From Bacteroidota bacterium (GTDB taxonomy: Bacteria; Bacteroidota; Bacteroidia; CAILMK01): a stretch of DNA of 22,314 bases. Each line of letters starts with the position of its first letter. Positions within the stretch are counted from its first letter, which is position 1. The translations under genes and the position numbers were made by a program. Of this stretch, positions 6,650 through 13,390 are shown in pieces. Under the pieces are notes generated by a model that had not been told where the DNA came from, searched no databases, and saw only the letters and a list, made by a program, of their open reading frames with translations. The DNA lies in contig JABDEJ010000036.1 in the NCBI GenBank assembly GCA_013287095.1, forward strand, positions 1 to 22,314, given 5' to 3'.

Positions 6650-8141
6650 CTTTTACGCGCTTATTTTAGCTTTATTGTGCACTTATAGCGCGAAAGCCCA
6701 GGTTTACCTCAACCCTTTTTCGCAATATGGCCTTGGAGAAATACAAACTATGAACCAGGTAAATGATAAAGGAATGGGCGGAACTTTTTATACCCAAACC
6801 GATGCGAACCGCTATAATTTTGCAAATCCAGCCACTTATTCAAACATCAGTTATTTTAGTTTTGAGATCGGTGGCACAAGTGATTTTTACCACCACAGCG
6901 ACGGCCAGACCAATTTCACAAATTTTGATCCCGGAGTTTCATACGTCAGCTTTGCATTTCCAATAGATACGGCTAAAAGATGGGGTTTTAGTGCAGGGAT
7001 AATGCCTTATGCCAAAATTGGTTACCAGTTCCAGACTTTATCTGTGCAAAATGGGATCAACGAATCACTTTACAGTACTGGCGACGGCGGATTGAACAGG
7101 TTTTACCTCGGCTCTTCCATCAGGCTGTTTCACAATTTTTACCTCGGTGCCAATGCATCTTTGATTTTTGGAAGCGAACAAAGTACTTTGACCCAGACGT
7201 TTCCCGATTCAGGAACTTTATATGGCGCGCATCAAACAGCAAATAACCTTACTGCTGGCCTTCTTTTCGATGTTGGGTTCACTTATAATATTAATTTCAA
7301 CCTGCCTTACAAAAGCAAAAATCCAGACATGGTAAATTATTATGGCCTTTTGAAGGATTCATTAAGCAGGCTTGAAAAAAACAATAATAAAGCAGCTTAT
7401 AATGCCAGTGCAAATATGCAAAATGCCAGGATTGACTCTCTTATCCGAAAAATAAGTAATGTAAAGGATTCAATCCGGATTACTGAAACAACTAAGAAGC
7501 GCGGTTACACTTTGCAGATCGGCGGTGCCTGCAATCTGCCCGCAAACCTACCAACAACCCAGACAATTGATGCTTACACTTATAGCAGCGATCTGTCTGT
7601 ATCAGACTCTCTCGCTCATTATGTAAATCAATCAGGCTATATTAATATGCCTTTAGGGCTTGGTGGCAGTATAGAACTTGCCAGCGAACAGAACTGGAAA
7701 ATAGTAGCATCGGCGGAATACCGGCAGTGGTCTAAGTTTCGTGGTCTTGTTGGTACTTTAGATTCCCTGAATGACTATTATAGCTTTGGTCTTGGGGCAC
7801 AGGTTACGCCCAGGCGCGAAAGTGGAAACAATTTATGGACAACCACAAATTATCGCATTGGGTTCAGGTATTCACAGCTGCCTTATATCGTAAATGGTAA
7901 TAAAGTAAACGAAATGGGATTTTCGATTGGTGCAGGCATACCTATCGGAACCCAAAAGGTAAGATTGCTGAACCGATATGCAGAAGATAAACCAAAAAAC
8001 TGGCCTTATCTTGATGTGGCCCTTGAATTCGGCCAGGAAGGTAGTATGCAATTAAACCATCTTGAACAGCAGTATGTTATGTTATCTTTTGGGTTCCATA
8101 TTTTTGAAGTGAACTGGTTCCAGAAACATAAGATTGATTAG
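6630..8141 (+). CDS. Outer-membrane beta-barrel protein, uncharacterised
   Basis: The 503-residue protein starts with a signal peptide (HLKKTDFYALILALLCTYS, cut after AKAQ). The rest alternates aromatic and polar residues in the manner of a porin-like barrel: LNPFSQYGLGEIQ, RYNFANPATYSNISYFSFEIGG, FYLGSSIRLF, FYLGANASLIFGS, YRIGFRYSQLP, MGFSIGAGIPIG and a final VMLSFGFHIF strand. It recalls the OmpP1/FadL-like group found between coaX and lptC in Bacteroidota. Residues about 230-290 form a charged, helix-prone insert (LLKDSLSRLEKNN, IDSLIRKISNVKDSI) breaking the barrel, likely a loop or plug. The gene overlaps coaX by 20 bp and ends 6 bp before lptC. The ligand is unknown. Confidence 0.78.
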   Translation: MHLKKTDFYALILALLCTYSAKAQVYLNPFSQYGLGEIQTMNQVNDKGMGGTFYTQTDANRYNFANPATYSNISYFSFEIGGTSDFYHHSDGQTNFTNFDPGVSYVSFAFPIDTAKRWGFSAGIMPYAKIGYQFQTLSVQNGINESLYSTGDGGLNRFYLGSSIRLFHNFYLGANASLIFGSEQSTLTQTFPDSGTLYGAHQTANNLTAGLLFDVGFTYNINFNLPYKSKNPDMVNYYGLLKDSLSRLEKNNNKAAYNASANMQNARIDSLIRKISNVKDSIRITETTKKRGYTLQIGGACNLPANLPTTQTIDAYTYSSDLSVSDSLAHYVNQSGYINMPLGLGGSIELASEQNWKIVASAEYRQWSKFRGLVGTLDSLNDYYSFGLGAQVTPRRESGNNLWTTTNYRIGFRYSQLPYIVNGNKVNEMGFSIGAGIPIGTQKVRLLNRYAEDKPKNWPYLDVALEFGQEGSMQLNHLEQQYVMLSFGFHIFEVNWFQKHKID

Positions 8142-8147
8142 CAATAC

Positions 8148-8798
8148 ATGACCCGGTCTGGGAAAAAAGAGATAACCGCAAAGCACACAAAGGTATCGCA
8201 AAGGGCGCAAAGCTTTTTCTTTGTGTTCTCTGCGAAGCCTTGGCGTTCTCTGCGGTTATATTCATCGAATTATTTTATCTTAAGTCTGTTAATTTTCTTC
8301 TTATCTTGTAAAAAGAATGATCCAAAGGTGGTTGAGGATATAACGAGTAAGAGTCCACCCGCGGAGTATTCTACAGATGTAGTTGCCATCTATTCCGATT
8401 CAGCAAAAGTAAAGGCGCGTCTGACAGCCCCTTCAATGATCAGATATATCAGCAAAGACCCGGCTATTGAAATGCCCAAAGGTCTGTTTGTGCAGTTTTA
8501 TGATACAAGCCTGAATGTGAAAAGCTGGATGCGTGCTGATTATGGCAAAAGAAACCTGACTACAAACGTAACAAGAGTGGCAGGACACGTACAGGTAAGA
8601 AATGTAAAGGGAGACAGCTTGAATACAGAAGAAATGTTCTGGGACGAAAAGAAAGGTAAAGTGTACGGCAACAAATTCGTGAGCGTGCGCACAAAAACCC
8701 AGATCATCCTGGCAGATGGCTTTGATTCAAATATTGACTTTACGGATTATAACTTTCACAATATCAAAGGAGTAATTCAACTGGCAAACAAGAATTAA
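8148..8798 (+). CDS. lptC: LPS export protein LptC (lipoprotein), N-terminus inside a repeat
   Basis: The family part begins near residue 41: a lipoprotein signal (NYFILSLLIFFLSC, lipobox LSC with Cys54) followed by an LptC domain. Recognisable stretches are YSDSAKVKARLTAP, AGHVQVRNVKGDSLNTEEMFW and ILADGFDSNIDFTDYNFHNI. LptC takes LPS from the LptBFG transporter and passes it to LptA across the periplasm. The reading frame runs back to ATG 8148, but residues about 9-37 are encoded by an 88-bp palindromic repeat, not by family sequence. No ATG lies between it and the lipobox; a GTG at 8223 is the nearest alternative start. Either the repeat now codes a longer n-region or translation begins at a non-ATG codon. 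It is the last gene of the operon, 6 bp after the outer-membrane gene. Confidence 0.85.
   Translation: MTRSGKKEITAKHTKVSQRAQSFFFVFSAKPWRSLRLYSSNYFILSLLIFFLSCKKNDPKVVEDITSKSPPAEYSTDVVAIYSDSAKVKARLTAPSMIRYISKDPAIEMPKGLFVQFYDTSLNVKSWMRADYGKRNLTTNVTRVAGHVQVRNVKGDSLNTEEMFWDEKKGKVYGNKFVSVRTKTQIILADGFDSNIDFTDYNFHNIKGVIQLANKN
8172..8259. repeat. Palindromic dispersed repeat (CGCAAAG-type)
   Basis: Two 41-nt arms (8172-8212 and 8219-8259) are inverted copies matching at 32 of 41 positions around a 6-nt centre, with perfect 9-bp ends ATAACCGCA/TGCGGTTAT. CGCAAAG recurs within each arm. Elements made of AACCGCAAAG...CGCAAAG are, from memory, widespread repeats in Bacteroidota and other phyla. It lies in the first codons of lptC. 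Confidence 0.8.
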
Positions 8799-8822
8799 TC
8801 TAATAAAATGAAAGACCTCTTA

Positions 8823-8842
8823 CCTTCTCCTAAAGTAGAAGG
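8823..8842. terminator. Hairpin between convergent genes
   Basis: CCTTCT (8823-8828) pairs with AGAAGG (8837-8842) around an 8-nt loop, between the converging lptC and T9SS-protein genes. No T run follows on either strand, so a terminator role is only suggested by position. Confidence 0.25.
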
Positions 8843-8859
8843 ATTAAGGATGAGGCTTC

Positions 8860-10734
8860 TTACCTGTTTTCCTGAACTACTATCTTTTTTGTGATAAATG
8901 CAGCTGAATCACTTGTAATTTCAAGAGAATAAATGCCCGGTGCCAACCCGGCTTTGTTAAAGGAAAATGTTTGAGCTCCAACCGGAGGTATCCCGTCAAA
9001 CAATAGAGCAACCTGCTTCCCTACCATATTATAAAGGGAAATACTGATACGGGATTTATGCTCAAGTTCAAATTTCAAAGTATAAATATCTGTAACCGGG
9101 TTTGGGAATACGGTCACATTTTGTTTGACTGAAGTCAAATTTTCAGGAATACCAGCTGATTTAGGCCCAATTTCTGCTATTTCAGTTTGATATTGGCTAT
9201 TATTTCCATAGGAGCCTGAAAAATAACAATTTACGCTATTGTATTGCCTGGCCATTCCTGTGTAATCCCCCCATCTTTGCTGCGTTGAACTGCCCGTAAC
9301 CGCTGACTTCCCGGGAGCTACTGATACTGGCGACGAAAAAGTTAAACTACTGTCACATTTTACAATATCCACTTCAGGAAATATAGTTTTCCCCGATCTG
9401 CAGTAACCGATTACTACGGACGAATCCTGACCATTATATACAAGGGATGCCAAAGATGGATATATATAATCGTAATTGGCAAGGCCGAACTGTTTATAAA
9501 TTACAGAACTTTTCGCCATGTTCAGTCTCGAATACACTATATCTGAGTATCCTGTAGTTTGATCTTTGGTAGCGAACACATAATGAATATAACCCGGCAG
9601 ATAAAATGCTTGCTTTATCCGTGTGTCGCCTTCGTTAAGTGTATAGGTAGAAGATTCCTGCAAACTTCCCGTCGGTTTAGGTGAAGTAGCGGCAAGTGTT
9701 TTGTAGCTAATGATCGATGTCGACAAATTTGATCCGGAAGATTCCTCATTTCCATCAATCTCAAGCAAGGTTAGTGATGTACCGCCCTGAAATTTATTGC
9801 TTACAAAATACATGGTATCTCCATAATCTGCCCCAAGGCCGTGAGAAACAGGCACAAGTGTAAATAATGTTGGCTGCACTGAAAAATTGGTCTGTGGCTC
9901 CCAGGTTCTGTAATTCAATGTTTTGCCACTGTAACCAGTGTTTTTATCAATCTGAATGATTGATGGTTCGGTATAGTTCTGGTTATCATCAAAAAGATTA
10001 TCTGTTATAAACAGATCACTCTTTGAAATCCCGATATTGTCATAATCTGCCCAATTTGATTTGCCGAAAACGTCGCCGCTGAAAGAATAAGCATTCCATC
10101 CATCTGCAGGATTATTGTCTTTTGAAAACATGACAACTATATATGACGAAGTGGAGGCAGATCCGTTGAGAACCACAATAATAAACCGGTCTTCCTCAGC
10201 ATCATAAATAATACGAGGGTCATAATAAACACCGGTAATACCTGGCAAAGCAGTTTTAAGTGCATCATTGAAATAACTCGACTTATACTGTGTGGTTGAG
10301 TTAGGTTTAAAAATCCTGTATATAGAATTAATTGCAGATAAAACATACCCTCCGTTTGATACAGCTATATTGTCATCAGGAGGTGTGTACGAGTTGTCGC
10401 TGAAGCCATTAAACTGGGATATAATCCCTGGGGCATCAATAGTTGTTGTTTTATTTAAAGCCCCCGCAGGCATATCTTCCTGAAAATTTTCTTCCTGCCG
10501 GGGTAGTATTACAGTATCCGCACCGGTTGGTTTTGCATTGCTCTGGTCCTCAATTTCGGTAGATTGAAGTACGACATTGAAGTTTGATTGTACGTTTACC
10601 AAATCTACAACGCCTGCCAATGGCACATGATGTTCTATTGAAGGGCGAATAACATTTTTAGGCTGTGCATGAACTGAAGCACTAAGCAAAACCGACCATG
10701 CCATCAAAAAATAAGAATATGTCTTCTTGTTCAT
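8860..10734 (-). CDS. Secreted protein with T9SS type A sorting domain
   Basis: The 624-residue protein begins at ATG 10734 with a signal peptide (NKKTYSYFLMAWSVLLSASV, cleaved after HAQ); the upstream in-frame GTG at 10773 overlaps the previous gene and is rejected. The centre has beta-propeller-like repeats with D/N-rich turns (YYDPRIIYDAEEDRFIIVVL, NWADYDNIGISKSDLFITDN, GLGADYGDTMYFVSNKF, GDYTGMARQY) but no catalytic motif I recognise. The last about 80 residues are a type A sorting domain: VFPNPVTDIYTLKFELE, ISISLYNMVGKQVALLFDG and LAPGIYSLEI, ending in KKIVVQ. It should be exported by Sec, then by T9SS to the surface or medium. It follows the M6-prodomain-like gene by 19 bp, so both are probably co-transcribed. 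Confidence 0.85.
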   Translation of the reverse strand: MNKKTYSYFLMAWSVLLSASVHAQPKNVIRPSIEHHVPLAGVVDLVNVQSNFNVVLQSTEIEDQSNAKPTGADTVILPRQEENFQEDMPAGALNKTTTIDAPGIISQFNGFSDNSYTPPDDNIAVSNGGYVLSAINSIYRIFKPNSTTQYKSSYFNDALKTALPGITGVYYDPRIIYDAEEDRFIIVVLNGSASTSSYIVVMFSKDNNPADGWNAYSFSGDVFGKSNWADYDNIGISKSDLFITDNLFDDNQNYTEPSIIQIDKNTGYSGKTLNYRTWEPQTNFSVQPTLFTLVPVSHGLGADYGDTMYFVSNKFQGGTSLTLLEIDGNEESSGSNLSTSIISYKTLAATSPKPTGSLQESSTYTLNEGDTRIKQAFYLPGYIHYVFATKDQTTGYSDIVYSRLNMAKSSVIYKQFGLANYDYIYPSLASLVYNGQDSSVVIGYCRSGKTIFPEVDIVKCDSSLTFSSPVSVAPGKSAVTGSSTQQRWGDYTGMARQYNSVNCYFSGSYGNNSQYQTEIAEIGPKSAGIPENLTSVKQNVTVFPNPVTDIYTLKFELEHKSRISISLYNMVGKQVALLFDGIPPVGAQTFSFNKAGLAPGIYSLEITSDSAAFITKKIVVQENR

Positions 10735-10753
10735 ATTAATATAAGCCAAAATT

Positions 10754-11206
10754 TCAATTGATTTTCTTGTCACGCTTTATTATGGCTGGATCTTCGTCCA
10801 TGCGTTTCTGTTTATCTTCAAACAACTTTAGGGTTTCGCCCGTATAGCGAAGATGTTTGGAAATCCTTTTCAAATGTCTCATGTCCTCAGGTGATCTCTG
10901 CGCCTCATCTTTGGCCTGCATATCTGCTGGAATCAATGTGCCCCTGCCGCCTTTTTTTGCGTATTCGTACATGCCAATTGCGTCCACAATTACAGTATAC
11001 CCGTCCAATGTTTCACAATAGTTCAAAAAATAACTTCCCGAACAAACCAAATGCAGTTTGCTTCCATCTGCCTGTGATAAGACCAGTGTATCAGCCAAAG
11101 GTTTAAATCGTTCAGAAATTCCAAAGTTGCTTTGCATTTTGCCTCTGACCAATGCGGGCATGATCAAAAGGCATATTAAAACTAGTTTTATTGTTATTTT
11201 TCCCAT
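10754..11206 (-). CDS. Secreted protein resembling an orphan M6-metalloprotease prodomain
   Basis: The 150-residue protein has a signal peptide (GKITIKLVLICLLIMPALV). Its middle part, LVLSQADGSKLHLVCSGSYFLNYCETLDGYTVIVDAIGMYEYAKK followed by G-TLIPADMQAKDEAQRSPEDMRHL, reads like the N-terminal region of M6-family (immune inhibitor A-like) metalloproteases: a strand pair, 'DGYTV', an aromatic 'YEYA', then a 'P-x-x-x-x-A-x-D' segment. In that family a HEXXH protease domain follows; here the protein stops in a charged tail (KRMDEDPAIIKRDKK). It may be a stand-alone inhibitor or chaperone, or the remnant of a split protease. The neighbouring T9SS protein has no HEXXH. The first in-frame codon, TTG 11209, is less likely than ATG 11206. 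Confidence 0.62.
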   Translation of the reverse strand: MGKITIKLVLICLLIMPALVRGKMQSNFGISERFKPLADTLVLSQADGSKLHLVCSGSYFLNYCETLDGYTVIVDAIGMYEYAKKGGRGTLIPADMQAKDEAQRSPEDMRHLKRISKHLRYTGETLKLFEDKQKRMDEDPAIIKRDKKIN

Positions 11207-11211
11207 CAATG

Positions 11212-11219
11212 CAAAATTA
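11212..11219 (-). promoter_or_regulatory. -7 box of the M6-like/T9SS gene pair
   Basis: TAATTTTG on the minus strand matches TAnnTTTG exactly and ends only 5 bp before the ATG at 11206, predicting a leaderless or nearly leaderless mRNA. No clear -33 element was found. Confidence 0.45.
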
Positions 11220-11295
11220 CAGATAATCGGCTTGCGAATTTATACAGAACTCATACTTTACAATTAAGACAACTTTTTCCTATATGATAACAATG

Positions 11296-11303
11296 TATCT
11301 TCG
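11296..11303 (+). promoter_or_regulatory. -7 box of trmD
   Basis: TATCTTCG differs from TAnnTTTG by one base, with a T run (11274-11278) near the -33 position. Predicted initiation near 11308 leaves a leader of about 7 nt before the ATG at 11315. Confidence 0.4.
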
Positions 11304-11314
11304 TGTAAAATTCT

Positions 11315-11992
11315 ATGCGGATAGACATCATTACCATATTTCCCGGTATGTTTTCAGGCTTTTTAGAGGAGTCTATAGTTAAGCGTGCCCAGCAAAAAGG
11401 ATTGGCAGAAATAGTGATCCACAACCTACGTGACTATAGCCTGGATAAAAGGAAATCAACGGATGATTATGCTTTCGGAGGAGGTGCCGGTATGGTGATG
11501 ACTCCACAACCACTTGTTGACTGTATCGAAAGCCTTCGAAAAGAACGCAAATATGATGATATCATTTACTTATGTCCTGATGGTGAGCTTCTGACACAAG
11601 CAGTTTCGAATCAATTATCACTCAAAGAAAACCTTGTATTCATTTGCGGCCATTACAAAGGAATTGATCAGCGTGTCAGGGATGGATGGGTAACGCGTGA
11701 AATATCAATTGGTGATTATGTGGTAAGTGGTGGTGAACTACCTGCGGCAGTGCTTACGGATGCCATAGTAAGGCTGATTCCGGGCGTATTATCAGATGAA
11801 AGTTCTGCATTGTCTGATTCATTCCAGGGAGAACTGCTTGATGCTCCTGTCTATACAAGGCCAGCCGATTTTAGAGGAATGAAAGTTCCGGAGGTTCTTT
11901 TAAGTGGCAATTTTGCCCAGATCGAAGAATGGCGTTTACAATCTTCTGCCGAAAAAACGAATAAAAGGCGTCCTGACATGATGCACGAATAA
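11315..11992 (+). CDS. trmD: tRNA (guanine-N1-)-methyltransferase TrmD
   Basis: The 225-residue SPOUT enzyme methylates G37 next to the anticodon of tRNAs reading CNN/GGG-type codons, preventing +1 frameshifting, with S-adenosylmethionine as donor. Landmarks of the family are present in order: [42 protein letters not shown], and the trefoil-knot SAM site [31 protein letters not shown]. The C-terminal segment ([28 protein letters not shown]) carries the catalytic Asp/Arg region. Length is typical. In most bacteria rplS follows immediately; here it lies 6.7 kb downstream, after two secreted-protein genes. Confidence 0.97.
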   Translation: MRIDIITIFPGMFSGFLEESIVKRAQQKGLAEIVIHNLRDYSLDKRKSTDDYAFGGGAGMVMTPQPLVDCIESLRKERKYDDIIYLCPDGELLTQAVSNQLSLKENLVFICGHYKGIDQRVRDGWVTREISIGDYVVSGGELPAAVLTDAIVRLIPGVLSDESSALSDSFQGELLDAPVYTRPADFRGMKVPEVLLSGNFAQIEEWRLQSSAEKTNKRRPDMMHE

Positions 11993-12045
11993 AAGGAATT
12001 CTTCCAGCCCTGAACCAAAAATTAATATTCTGATTGAGTAATCTC

Positions 12046-12077
12046 TTTTTTTAGAAATAAGAATCTTTATACCTTTA
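12046..12077 (+). promoter_or_regulatory. Possible promoter of the WXXGXW protein
   Basis: TACCTTTA at 12070-12077 (one mismatch to TAnnTTTG) lies 20 bp after TTTT at 12046-12049. It would give a leader of about 85 nt. Confidence 0.3.
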
Positions 12078-12167
12078 CAGCCGTAGAAACACACACTTTT
12101 AAGATGCCTAAAAAATTGGCAGACTTCTTGTATCCTGAACTAAATAGTAAAATTCAAAAATGTAAAA

Positions 12168-13208
12168 ATGAAAAAGTTATCAAAGTTTTTATTGATTGCA
12201 GGCCTGTTTATAGCCGCATCATTCTCGAATCCTGTCCGATCTTTCGCACAGGACCAACCTGTGGATTACCAGGTGTTTTATGACAACCTCAGTCCTTATG
12301 GATCTTGGGTTAACCAGGATCCCTACGGAAGTGTATGGATACCGAATGTTGGTGCTGGGTTTTCACCTTATGCATCCAATGGGTATTGGGCCAATACGGA
12401 TCAGGGTTGGAGTTGGGTCTCAGATTTTGATTGGGGATGGGCACCATTTCATTATGGCAGATGGGAACACAACCACCAATATGGATGGTTCTGGATTCCT
12501 GATTATACATGGGCTCCGGCTTGGGTTTCGTGGGATTATGGGCCAGGCTATTATGGATGGGCACCTCTTGGTTTTGGGGTAACCGTAGATATGGCGCTTG
12601 GTGGATGGAACCCGCATCCAAGGCGTTGGTGCTTTGTTCCAGAGGGCTATATGGGAGCCAGAAATATCGGGAGTTACTATATTCCGAGGGAACGCAATAC
12701 CGATATTTTAGTGAACATGCATCGCATAACCGAAAGATATACAGATAATGGAAGGCACGCGGTCTATATCGCTGGCCCAAGAAGGGATGATGTGGCGAGG
12801 ATAACCCATAGGGATATTAAGGTATATAATTTTACAGAGCGGAACGCACCTGGGCATGGTGTTTCTGGCCGCACCATAAACCTTTATCGTCCTACAATAA
12901 CGAACAGGCCCAGCGCGGCCCCAAAACAGGTTGCGGATCCTCACACTATTACCCCGGTTCAGCAACGGGATGATAATTACCGTAAAACACAACCCGTGGA
13001 ACTCCACCCCCAGATCATCAATACACAGCCACATAGCGTAAGGATGCAACAAGCCCAGCCTCAGCAACAAGCAAGGCCCCAACCGCAACAACAGGCTCAG
13101 CCCCAAAGGTCCCAACCGGCACCTCAAAGGCAACAGCAATCCGCGCCAAGAATGCAACAATCCGCTCCCCGTGGAAATACCGGTGGCGGTGGCGGAAGAA
13201 GACGATAG
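12168..13208 (+). CDS. Secreted DUF6600/WXXGXW-repeat protein with Q/P-rich tail
   Basis: The 346-residue protein has a signal peptide (KKLSKFLLIAGLFIAASFSN, cleaved near FAQ). Residues about 30-140 form a tryptophan/tyrosine/glycine-rich block: FYDNLSPYGSW, YGSVWIPNV, GWSWVSDFDWGWAPFHYGRW, YGWFWIPDYTWAPAWVSW and YYGWAPL. This pattern is that of DUF6600/YXWGXW-type periplasmic or surface proteins, whose function is not established. The tail (about 245-346) is low complexity: alternating Gln/Pro/Ala blocks with Arg, ending in GGGGGRRR, possibly for binding cell-wall or other polymers. It is a single-gene unit between a likely promoter and a good terminator. Confidence 0.82.
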   Translation: MKKLSKFLLIAGLFIAASFSNPVRSFAQDQPVDYQVFYDNLSPYGSWVNQDPYGSVWIPNVGAGFSPYASNGYWANTDQGWSWVSDFDWGWAPFHYGRWEHNHQYGWFWIPDYTWAPAWVSWDYGPGYYGWAPLGFGVTVDMALGGWNPHPRRWCFVPEGYMGARNIGSYYIPRERNTDILVNMHRITERYTDNGRHAVYIAGPRRDDVARITHRDIKVYNFTERNAPGHGVSGRTINLYRPTITNRPSAAPKQVADPHTITPVQQRDDNYRKTQPVELHPQIINTQPHSVRMQQAQPQQQARPQPQQQAQPQRSQPAPQRQQQSAPRMQQSAPRGNTGGGGGRRR

Positions 13209-13229
13209 ATAAAACCAATTATAATAATC

Positions 13230-13267
13230 AAAACCTCGCTGAATTGAATTTCAGGGAGGTTTTTTTG
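13230..13267 (+). terminator. Intrinsic terminator after the WXXGXW gene
   Basis: AAAACCTC (13230-13237) pairs with GAGGTTTT (13256-13263), and inside, past one G-G mismatch, CTGAA (13239-13243) pairs with TTCAG (13250-13254) around a 6-nt loop. A T run follows to 13266. Confidence 0.85.
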
Positions 13268-13390
13268 TTTTATTTTTGTATCCGCATTATAAATATCTGT
13301 TTTGATCACGTAAGATTTTATAAAAATTTGCACATAATCTTTCAATTTCTTTTAGCAATATTGTAATTAGGTTAGCCACTGAAATGCGAT

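Noticed and set aside
8077..8265. 62-codon minus-strand frame over the palindromic repeat
   Set aside because: Its sequence (SQRTQRKSFAPFAIPLCALRL) is the typical spurious translation of the CGCAAAG-type repeat and ends inside the outer-membrane gene.
12104..12283. Short frame starting ATGCCTAAAAAATTGG upstream of the WXXGXW gene
   Set aside because: It overlaps the signal-peptide region of the real gene in another frame and has no promoter spacing, start context or family features of its own.
12310..12780. Long minus-strand open frames opposite the WXXGXW gene (also 12708-13160)
   Set aside because: They are opposite a gene of strongly biased composition (Trp/Gly/Tyr, then Gln/Pro), which keeps the antisense frames open; no signal or domain is visible.
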